DNA of 64,000 bases, from assembly GCA_958450325.1 (NCBI GenBank), contig OY288243.1:25388844-25452843 (forward strand). Reading direction: 5' to 3'. Of this stretch, positions 55,053 through 64,000 are shown piece after piece; the first letter of the stretch is position 1; each line of letters begins with the position of its first letter. The notes below the pieces were generated by a model. It was given only the letters and a program-made list of their open reading frames with translations, was not told the DNA's origin and did not search any database. Source of the DNA: Agrostemma githago (taxonomy: Eukaryota; Streptophyta; Magnoliopsida; Caryophyllales; Caryophyllaceae). The translations under genes were made by a program, and so were the position numbers.

Positions 55053-56173
55053 AACTGAATTGAAGATATTTGTCCAGGCACGGATGCAGGTTCCACCACT
55101 AAGCAAATACTCATGGTGAAGAAAGAAAAGAATGATTAAAAGTCATTTAATCTGATTTTATTATACTCATTATGAAAGACGTCCATTATTTATATTTAAT
55201 CAAGATTCTTCTAAACTGTTGTTGAATACAAATTTATGTTACTTTGTTCGTACTTTTTGTAGTAGTTACCTTTGAATTTTACATAATTACGTATGATGAA
55301 TTGAGATCATGTTCACTCCACTAATTATTCAATTTCTCACTAGTTTTTAATCACACCTACTTCCCCTCCTCGCTGCCTTCTAATTAAATAGCAATCGTAA
55401 ATTGAAATCTCCATATACAAAACCCAAAATATGCTTACCTTTATTAAGTCTAAATCATTTTCAAAATATTTCTACCTATATCCTGTTACTAACAAAGTTT
55501 TATAAGTATGTCATTACTGTCTACATTGTAAACAATACAACAATTATTTTAGACAACAGCTTCTTCGTAAAGATATGTCTATTTCCACTACTGTCAAAAT
55601 ATCTTTTTCGTAATAAAAGATTGATAACTATACATACAATATTGCCCACAATTTCTTATTTGTATTCACTTTTTTAGGACAGTCATATTCGATTATGGAA
55701 TTATTGTTGGTGTTAGTTGACTAATCTAATGTAACAAACTTCTGCTGATTACAATGACAAGCATTCACATTTTTTATCTGTTCGATCAACTTCAAGAAAA
55801 TATAATGAATCTCATCCATGTACGAAGACAATATATATCGTCATTACCTCCTCCCATAGCTATGTACTCCTTCATATTATTTGTATTGTTCACGCTCCTA
55901 ATATCGACACTTATATACCATTTCTTATTTTATAGACTGGAGAACCTTCGTTAGGTAATCGAGTAACACTTATCACTTTTTAATGCTTGTATAGGGAATA
56001 GAGATCTTCATTAAACTAGTTCTTTTGTTACCAAGTAATTCACCAATTATCCATGTGTATTTTGAGTCTAATAATAATCTTCCTTATTTTTCCTCCAGTT
56101 TATATTAGTTTTTGTACACATGTTTTTTTTATTCATGAAGCATATCTTTCAATATTTTCTAAGTTCTTATAAA
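55053..56173. other. AT-rich introns of the RPA-like gene
   Basis: No exon-like block or transposon recognised; the small open frames (55402-55677, 55754-55954) are Leu/Tyr/Ile-rich AT artefacts. Confidence 0.5.
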
Positions 56174-56243
56174 GGAACAAGCATGCCACCTTCTCCAAAA
56201 AACGTCAAGCGTTCAAGGCCTGAAGATATTGCAAATCACATAG
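56174..56243 (+). CDS. RPA-like tail exon (basic)
   Basis: GTSMPPSPKNVKRSRPEDIA then NHIG, ended by the donor TAG/GTATAG. The phase continues into the next exon (G/AA gives Glu). The KRSRPED stretch could be a nuclear localisation signal. Confidence 0.62.
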
Positions 56244-56419
56244 GTATAGTTCACATTATGTCCACATATTTTCGATATCTTAATTTTTATTATTTCATCG
56301 TATTCTTTTATCTGTTGCATCAACTAATTTCATTTTATTAGGTAATATAATATTATCTACACTACCATATCAACATAAACCAATTAACTCAATTGAATTG
56401 TACTTTATGCATCCTACAG

Positions 56420-56450
56420 AAGATGCTGACAACAGTAAAGCAAAAAAGCG
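56420..56450 (+). CDS. RPA-like tail micro-exon
   Basis: Acceptor CCTACAG; EDADNSKAKKR, donor CG/GTCAGT. In phase on both sides. Confidence 0.6.
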
Positions 56451-56643
56451 GTCAGTTTAGTTTACTTATTTAAACATAATTTAACCTTAAATTTATTTTA
56501 CAAACAACGTATAAAATATGTAGCTTAATAACCTCTTTATTTTGCTTATTCTTAATTAATTATATTCATATGCTTCGTTTGTTAAATTGTTTATTAATCA
56601 AAATATATGACTCTGCCTGCTATTTGTTTCTTGCAGTCGTCAG

Positions 56644-56789
56644 TAGGTCGCCTTTCGCAGATATTACGAAAACCACATCGAGGCGTAAAATCAATTCCAA
56701 CCAGTCCTATTCAGATGAACCATCATTAGATCTGCGCTCCCTTCTACCTAACAGAAGTTGTATACAACATTCCTCCAATTTCCTATCAG
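56644..56789 (+). CDS. RPA-like tail exon with SPFADIT motif
   Basis: With the acceptor at 56642-56643 the phase is kept (CG/T). It reads RRSPFADITKTTSRRKINSN, then QSYSDEPSLDLRSLLPNRS and CIQHSSNFLS. RxPLxDITN-like motifs are frequent near the N-terminus of plant Helitron helicase proteins, which hints at a Helitron link. The donor G/GTTTGG is at 56790. Confidence 0.6.
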
Positions 56790-56971
56790 GTTTGGTTTGT
56801 AGTTAATTTTATCGTATTTTGCGTTGCCGTTTCTGTATTAAGGTAGTTTCAAAATTAAACTCATAACCACAATGTCTGTATTAGTTTATTTATTTATTGT
56901 ATACCAACCGAAACATTTCAAAAAATTATTTGACAACTATTTTTTGCTAATACCTGACAAACTCTTTGTAG

Positions 56972-57124
56972 ATTTCAGCATTTCAAATGACAAGGACGTT
57001 GCGAACACCTCATCCATACGGCAAATTATTCGCAGCTACTCCTCTTGAAATGAACCTGCAACAGTTGTCCATATTCTTGAGTCCAATTTTCAATGTTCAG
57101 AAACTATTTTTAATTCACAGACAG
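56972..57124 (+). CDS. RPA-like last visible exon, with an in-frame TGA
   Basis: Phase continues from the previous donor (G/AT). DFSISNDKDVANTSSIRQII then RSYSS, TGA, and NEPATVVHILESNFQCSET in the same frame to the donor ACAG/GTAATC at 57125. Open sequence on both sides suggests a recent nonsense change. Element F begins 8 bp after the donor. Confidence 0.58.
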
Positions 57125-57132
57125 GTAATCTA

Positions 57133-60100
57133 TGTAACACCCGCTATTTTTCCTAGCGTTTTTGTCTTTACCGTTATGACTCTGTCATAACTCTGTCAAA
57201 TTTCGGCCTCATATTTCATCGTCTTACCAAGCTTTATTTTTGATTTTTGATTTTAATGATATTTATTTTTATTGTTAAAGATATTAATTCTCTTAAATCC
57301 ATTTATTTGGTTTTCTTCGTAAACTATTTAATTTTCCGCGAGGAATCCTATTTCTCTTTGAATTGACGTTTTTAAGCTCGGATTTAAGTTATTCCTTTTC
57401 CTAAAAATGTTTAAATACATTTATATAATATTTTTCAACTAAGAAATATTTTTTATTTACTAAAAATAAGCCATTTATGATTTTAATACGAAGTTTCTTA
57501 AATAATTATTTTCCAACGCGAGGTTTACTCAAATTGCTTTGAAATGCTTTTAATAATTTTATGATTCTTATTTTTAAGCAACCCACAATTAAAAGAAATA
57601 CTTTTGACTTCTTTTTGGACCATGACACCCTTGGTCACACACTTTCACATTTTTTTAACACTTGGTATTATAACTTGATTAAATGCCTTAGATATTTTAT
57701 TTTCCTACAATCATTTTTGGACTTATTACAAGACTCTTCACACTCCCTTCTTATTCATTTTGGCTGGTGTTTTGGATGGTTTAACATAGTTTTATCATTT
57801 TAATAGTCCACATTCATACACTCATCTCATCATAATTTATTCATTCATTTTTATTCAACACATTAAACAAGAAATACCCTTCATTTCCTCTCCTTTGGCC
57901 ATGAGTTTCAGCAGATTTTCCAGCCTAGATTTATTTCAAAATCGAGTCTTGATCATCCCATTTTCATCTCCAAATTAATCGTCTATCGTTTCCCTTCGTT
58001 AAGGTAATAATCGATGTTATTTCCGATTGTTATTTACCTTGTTTCTTTCAGTTTTCTCATGGTATTTTTGTACCATGTATGTCATGCGATGTAAGAGTCT
58101 TGGTTGACCCTGAAGCCGACGAATTTATCGTAGACTCGGATTTGGAGTGAAGGTAACGTCGGTGTTACTCGGTATTGCTTGATTTTATTGTTGTAATTGC
58201 ATGTGTATATTTATAATTTTATTTTTGACAATATATGTATGTCATATAATCTGGAAAACTTTTAAAAGTTGAAAATTTACATTTTTCGGTATTTTTATCG
58301 CTTTTACGAGATTAACGATTAAATCGTCATATTAATTTGTAAAATCGTAAAATTCGGCCTAAACATGTAATATATGTTTATATTCTGTAAAAATGATGTT
58401 TTTGATAATTTTTAATAATTTAGTATTTTTTCTGATATTTTAGTTATCGATTATTGAATTATTACCGTTTACGGACAAAAACGATTAAAAGTCGATTTTT
58501 AGTTCTAGTACTTAAACATTTTATTTTAATCTGATTTTTGACGTGGTGAAACTTTCTGGTGAAATAGAATTTGCTGAATTTTTTTCATAATTTTTCGGAA
58601 TTGTTAAGTGGATGAATTAATTAATCACTTTAAATCATCGTTTATCGTTAAAACCGTGTTTGTCGTTTAAATTCTCGATTTCTGGTCTTTGGTTTAAATC
58701 TGGAAAAATTTTGATTTTGATGATTTCATATTAAAAGGTAATTTTATGATTTTTAGTGCTTTAATAAAATGTTAGGAACGATAAGTTTTATTAATGGTAT
58801 CGTTAATTGTGAAAACGGGTATAAAAGACGGTTTTAACGAGATTTATTAAATCCGGAATTTTTGGAAATCTGAAAAAATAGTATTTTCTGGAAAATCATG
58901 ATTTTTAAGCTTAATAATAATTTTTGGGTATTAATACTTAAATCCTTTTGTAATTACTATTTTTATTAATCGTTATGGTCGAGATTGGACGATTAACGAG
59001 AAAACGCTTTAAAAACCGAGTTTTAGGATTATTGAAAATTTTCTTTTCTGAACAGAATGTCCATAAATACATTTTAACTATTTTACGTAATTTTTGTACT
59101 ATTTATTAAAGTCTTTAATTAATAAGTATTGATTTTCGGACAAATTGTGATTTATCGTTAAAATGCTTCGTCTTACCTAAAAGAATTATTTTTTCAGCAA
59201 TTTTGAAAGTATTTAAATATGAAACTTTAAATAGTTAAATCATCCCTTAACATACTCTAAATATATTTGTTGGTTTAATTAAATAAAGACGTTCAAATAT
59301 TTAATTTGATGTTTGCCGTAAAATCCTATTTATAATTTTATTGTCGAAACTAATAATAATTAGGGAATTTTAGCTTTTTAACTTTTGAATACACCCTAAT
59401 TAGTAATATTAAAATGTTTAAGACATTTTTTAATCATTTTATAACGCTAATACGATATTTTAAAATTTTCATGAAATTAAATGTTCACTTTGGTAATTAA
59501 TATCGTTAAGGCCGAAAGTATTAGTTTTATAAATCTATATCGTTTACTAAAAATGTGATGTTAGTATAAACTAATATTTTTGCTATTTTGATATGATGCT
59601 ATTTTTGGTAAAGTTTCTAAAAATAGAAGTTTCCTTAAATATAAAGTTTCCTCTTTTGGAAAGTGATTTCTTTTTCTTTTGTTCTCTTATTATTTATAAT
59701 TATTATATCTTTTGAATATCGATAATGGCTTGTTTTGGAGTTATGGAATAAAGTCAAGTGTGGGGTTAGAGTAATAATCTGGGGTGTACGTTTTTGTCAT
59801 CAGCTATAAAGCCGGTGTGCCCATTTGGGGCACATTTGGTCGTTGAACTGGGCGTAGTTTCGCCCAGGAGAGTGTACATTGTGCCCTTAAGCTAGATATC
59901 GCATCGTGTTAGTCGCCGTCAGTTGAACTGGAAACATTTGGTATCCAGGAGGGGTGTATACTACTTAAACCAGGACCTCGCTGCACGCAGTCCTGTTATA
60001 GTTGAGTTGCCTAGTTAGAGACTGGATTCTGTTATGAGTTAAGTTTACAGTTCTCGAAGCTAGTTTCCAGTATTATTCCTAGTGAAAGTCTAGCCTTGTG

Positions 60101-60618
60101 CACACTAACCGAATATCCATAACGCCATTTTGATTATTTTATTTATTATCGATATAAATTGGTTTGCAGGTTGGCAAATATTTTATGTTTCCTCGGAAAG
60201 CCTTTTGATTATTTCATTTTACGCTAAAAGCCTATTTTAATATGTTGTTTTACTGTTTTTTCTTTTTACTATTTTTTCTATAGTAGTAATTACAGTTTTA
60301 AAATCCTGTTATACGGCTGGGAGAACGTTGGGGTTGCTCCCCACTGATTGTGGCTGTTATGTTTTAACATGGCAGGTATACATGTTCCGGGTGTGGGCTA
60401 GCGAGCAGTGTGGATCCTGCTTATTTATTTTAATAATTACGTCTTATGGATTGTTCAAACCCCTTTTGTGGATTGTATTAAATTTTGGTCATTTTATTTA
60501 AGGTCTATTGTTTGACTTTACCATTTTAATTTTTCTAAGACATAGTTACAACGTGTTTTAATCCCGACTCTACAGTGTTTCCGCCACTGTATCACGTTAG
60601 AATTTCTAGGGGATTACA
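57133..60618 (+). repeat. Element F 5' LTR
   Basis: 3,486 bp, from TGTAACACCCGC to GGGGATTACA. No coding frame. An uninterrupted version of the insertion site of element E is found near 60118-60160. Confidence 0.92.
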
Positions 60619-63600
60619 GTTGGTATCATAGCATCACTGCTCCCAACGCTTACACCTGAAATTAAGAAAAATACCAGTAAATTATTTAAACAGTGAATAA
60701 AATATTATTAGAAATGGGTAGAAACAAATAAGGACTTAACTGTTAGGATTATTTGTTCTTGTAACTCAATGACTAGCATTGAATATTTGTTTCTATTATC
60801 GAGAAGAAGATGAAAGAACAAGATGCTGATATGCTGCTCCAGATCGGAACAAGACCTGCTTAGCGCTCTCAACGCCTGCTGACTCGAGTGGACAACTTGG
60901 TGCTCCAAGAAAGATGTCGATGGTGACTTTTCAGCTCCGGTTTAGTTTGCTCAAGCTACAGGTTAGATGATCAAGAGTAGATCTCTGTTCCGTGATGTTG
61001 CAGTAGTAGATCCAGATAGAGCGACCCAACACTTGTGTGCTCGTTCCTCTACAAGAAGATGAAGTAATCCTTTTAGTTCCCTCGTGAACTCTGGAGGCCC
61101 GAAGATTTTCCTCTGGTTCAAGAACTTAGTAATATAGGATCATCGATTCTTTTCTTCCTTCCTCTATTTCTTCCAATTCTTCTCTTGTATTTTCTCATCT
61201 TCATTCTCTTGGTGAATCCTTGTTCTATTCTTCTATTCTACCATCTTTCTCTTGAGATTCTTTGGTTAGACCGGATTCTGTCTTAGTGAACCCGTGTTAT
61301 AGATGTTTGAGGTTTAGTAAACCCTTGTTACCTGGTTTGAGGATTTTGAGTCTGTCCTACTTTCTAAGAAAGTAAGAAATTCTTGAGGATTAATTTGAAT
61401 AGCAAAATGTTGCTTGATGGAATTAGGATGATACTTTAGGCACTGAACCTTGGGTTATAGGTCACCTTGATTATTTTGGGGTACTTAGAGTTGGATATAT
61501 TTGGGAGTAGTAAGAGAGTATCTCATATTTGATGGATACCTAGTACCTAACCTAGAACCAAACTAAGGGTAACTGATAATATTACTCTGGATTCTTTACC
61601 TAATGCTTATTTAATGGATGCATCGCGAATATTTGGGATCATAGAGTATTGTTTAAGGTGTTAGACTGAGTGTTGTGGTACCACTGAAGGTTTTCATTAA
61701 TGTTGTTAGAAATTTTGGTTGACATAGATTACCCATATTTCTTAAGGATTAGATCGTTGATCGTCGTTTAAGGTTGTAACCTATGAACTTTAGGGTTGAG
61801 TGATCTAACTTGGGATAAATTGTTGTTGTCCCTAGAGAAGAGAACTATCTTGCACAATCACAGTTTGGTTTTATTGTGCTGTTTTGAGGAATATTATAAT
61901 ACGGATCATCTTATTGGGACTGTTATAACCTTAGACCAACGAGATTGTAACTTCGTTGATTTAATAAATATTTTGGTGGTTTCGCTGATACAATATGAAA
62001 TTTGGTGGAATTTTTAGAAACCTTGGCCCAATGACGTGTTTGAAGATATGAGTGTTTGCGCCATTACCTATAGGTTTGAGCGTATTTGAGGAGTTGTTAT
62101 ACTTTCCCTAACTTCTTTACTTGTGGCATTATAAACATGTTGGTAATCATTTTGAGGATTCTGTGCCCAAGCATTGTTATATTGGTGGACCTTGTTTAAT
62201 GTTCCTTACTCGAGAAATTTGGAGCATACCTCGAGTTCAAACCTTATGAGTTTTGAAATTAGGAGCCTTATCGATCAAGGGTTTGGGTATGTTTTGTTAA
62301 CCGTTGGAATATTAATTGTGGATTTGATTCTAAAGCATTTGTGGATTAGTATCGTGTCGCTTGAACGATTGGACAGTCACGTAAGACATTTTTGGAGATA
62401 GTGATCGAGTAGTACCACCTAGTGCCTAATATTGGACTTAACGTTATTTGATGGAAATTAGGGACCCGGGTTGTGGGAGTCGTACCGGGAATCTCGAGAT
62501 GTTTAATTTAATTCTTCAATCCTTGAGAGTTCTATTTGACTCTCAAATTTGTCCTCCCCTTAGCTTCTCTTGAATCCCGCTTCTTCTTCTTCAGCCAATC
62601 CCTTTCGACTTCTTTATCGGGTTTGAAAACTTTTGTTTCGATTTGTCGTTGACTTTGACTCTATTTATCCATTTATTATTTTCACCGGACTTGTATTATA
62701 AAAAGTTTGACTTGTTTAAAAAAATGGATTATCGTAAAATTCTAACATTTTGACTTATAATTTCTAATTGTGAAGTTGCCGTTTTGTAAAAAGTTTGACT
62801 AACTTCAACTTTTCGGATATCGTGAAACTTAACCTTTTTGAATTATAATTTAAGAACTTGATACTTCACTTTTGTTTTATCTTTGGTTGATAATTATATC
62901 TAGATCTGTCTCAAAATGCCCAAATAATTTATTTTAAATTATTTCGAAATTATTTCATTTTTATTTTCAAGCAATCGGACTTTTATGAAAACTTTCATAT
63001 TTCCAAAATATTCAATTTCTCTATGATTATTACATAAAACGTTTTAACATTGTCAAAATTATTTTATGGTTTGATAACATTTTTGAAAACTTTCATAATC
63101 ACTTTGATAACATTTTCAAAATTTTAATATTTTGAAATTAGTTTTCGTTTTATTGTTGGTGGACTTTTGAATTTGTTATTGAAAATGTTTGACGGTTGGT
63201 TCGATTTTTACTAACAACAAAATTTGATTTCTCCAAACTAAATTTTGTTTTGTCATAAAACGAAATATTATCGAATTATTCTTAATCAAATTGTTTTACT
63301 TTTGTTTTGAAAATGTTTGGTTACCCAATTTTCTTCGAGTTCATTTACAAATGTTATTTGACGTCGTTATTTTATCAAATAACTTTACTTTACGATTTCA
63401 TTAATTAAAAAAAAAATTAAACTTCGGGTAGCTTAGCCCCATTCCTCTTGGAATTAATATTTGCATTCGATTTCGTATCACTTTGAAAGTTGTAAAGTTA
63501 TCATTTAAAGTAAAATTTGTACGCGAACTTTGTATCCCCATCTTTTCAAGTGAGGTAATTTCTATTTCTTTCTTCTTACCCTTAGTTTCGAGGACGAAAC

Positions 63601-63620
63601 TTTCTTTTAGTGGGGAGGAT
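60619..63620 (+). other. Element F interior, non-coding
   Basis: Primer-binding site TGGTATCATAGC at 60621-60632; polypurine tract AGTGGGGAGGAT at 63609-63620. Between them the open frames are under 80 codons and lack retroelement motifs. 62,700-63,400 is rich in TTTTGAAA words. Confidence 0.75.
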
Positions 63621-64000
63621 TGTAACACCCGCTATTTTTCCTAGCGTTTTTGTCTTTACCGTTATGACTCTGTCATAACTCTGTCAAATTTCGGCCTCAT
63701 ATTTCATCGTTTTACCAAGCTTTATTTTTTATTTTTGAGTTTAATGATATTTATTTTTATTGTTAAAGATATTAATTCTCTTAAATCCATTTATTTGGTT
63801 TTCTTCGTAAACTATTTAATTTTCCGCGAGGAATCCTATTTCTCTTTGAATTGACGTTTTTAAGCTCGGATTTAAGTTATTCCTTTTCCTAAAAATGTTT
63901 AAATACATTTAAATACATTTCAACTAAGAAATATTTTTTATTTACTAAAAATAAGCCATTTATGATTTTAATACGAAGTTTCTTAAATAATTATTTTCCA
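63621..64000 (+). repeat. Element F 3' LTR, first 380 bp
   Basis: Matches 57133 onward with a few substitutions and one short replaced patch near 63903-63918. Confidence 0.92.

Larger units (their letters stand above)
33046..57124 (+). pseudogene. RPA70/RPA1-like gene (replication protein A large subunit type), broken by retroelements
   Basis: At least eleven exon-like blocks on the + strand, most with GT/AG borders and matching phases: a DBD-B-like OB-fold end (33046-33166, 33244-33402), a linker (33445-33568), a DBD-C zinc-ribbon exon (33675-33850), an OB-fold end (33948-34071), then beyond a 20 kb insertion the rest of DBD-C (54269-54417, 54568-54644) and hydrophilic tail exons to 57124. 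RPA70 binds single-stranded DNA in replication and repair; plants have several copies, and Helitron transposons also carry RPA-like genes. The N-terminal domains are not in view, presumably left of element D. An A7 frameshift near 54318 and a TGA near 57046 indicate decay. Which of the two origins applies is open. Confidence 0.72.
57133..64000 (+). mobile_element. LARD-type LTR retroelement F, right end outside the window
   Basis: 5' LTR (57133-60618), initiator tRNA-Met-type primer-binding site (60621-60632), a 3.0 kb interior, polypurine tract (63609-63620) and the start of the 3' LTR (63621). TGTAACACCC...GGGGATTACA termini, the TGGTATCATAGC primer site and the TTCGAGGACGAAAC sequence before the polypurine tract are typical of Tekay/chromovirus-type Ty3/Gypsy elements. 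No gag or pol is seen in the interior, so it matches the large retrotransposon derivative type. The two visible LTR starts differ at only a few positions over 380 bp, so the insertion is young. It lies in an intron of the RPA-like gene. Confidence 0.9.

Noticed and set aside
55402..55954. Two + strand ORFs with hydrophobic products
   Set aside because: AT-rich intron sequence; Ile/Leu/Tyr-rich translations without homology features or splice support.

Overview
This is a plant nuclear window, probably from a eudicot with a large repeat-rich genome. The families present are CACTA/En-Spm, Athila-like and Ogre/Tat-like Ty3/Gypsy elements, LTR pairs with little or no coding sequence, and a Stowaway-type MITE. 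Caryophyllales is a low-confidence guess from the look of the repeats. I see no intact host gene, no rRNA or tRNA gene and no prokaryotic feature. The one host-type gene is a broken, multi-exon gene resembling the large subunit of replication protein A (RPA70/RPA1), on the + strand from about 33.0 to 57.1 kb.

The left half (1-32,947) reads best as a stack of nested insertions, all coding units on the minus strand. The base is an Ogre/Tat-like element with a small partial gag (element D, 23,249-32,947), inserted in an intron of the RPA-like gene. A second Ogre/Tat-like element with gag, protease and RT (C, 12,692-23,248) appears to sit in the 3' part of D. A 2.9 kb inverted-repeat element (H, about 19,327-22,250) lies in a TA microsatellite inside the 5' LTR of C. 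An Athila-like gag-protease element (B, 6,605-12,691) interrupts the RT of C. A CACTA transposon (A, 1-6,604) interrupts B and runs off the left edge. D also carries a solo LTR of a long-LTR family (25,933-29,795, target duplication AATAG).

The right half (32,948-64,000) holds the exons of the RPA-like gene (33,046-34,071 and 54,269-57,124). One short intron contains a solo LTR (34,169-54,259, target duplication TATGC). That LTR is itself split by element G (34,923-42,202, duplication ATTTT, carrying a Stowaway MITE) and by the Ogre/Tat-like element E (44,335-53,758, duplication ATTAT). The gene is interrupted again 8 bp after a splice donor by element F (57,133 to beyond 64,000). F has 3.49 kb LTRs and a 3.0 kb internal region without recognisable genes, that is, a LARD-type element.

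The retroelement reading frames are mostly recoverable but carry scattered stop codons, nearly all explicable as C-to-T changes, as expected of methylated, silenced repeats. The most interesting signals are: arrays of short CG-rich palindromes just upstream of the LTR TATA boxes in two unrelated Gypsy families; element H with more than 25 copies of a TGTTACT-type motif; two Ogre/Tat derivatives keeping only a zinc-knuckle mini-gag; and the RPA-like gene whose introns took insertions within 4-8 bp of splice sites. Boundaries and identities were read by eye; no alignment or database search was run.
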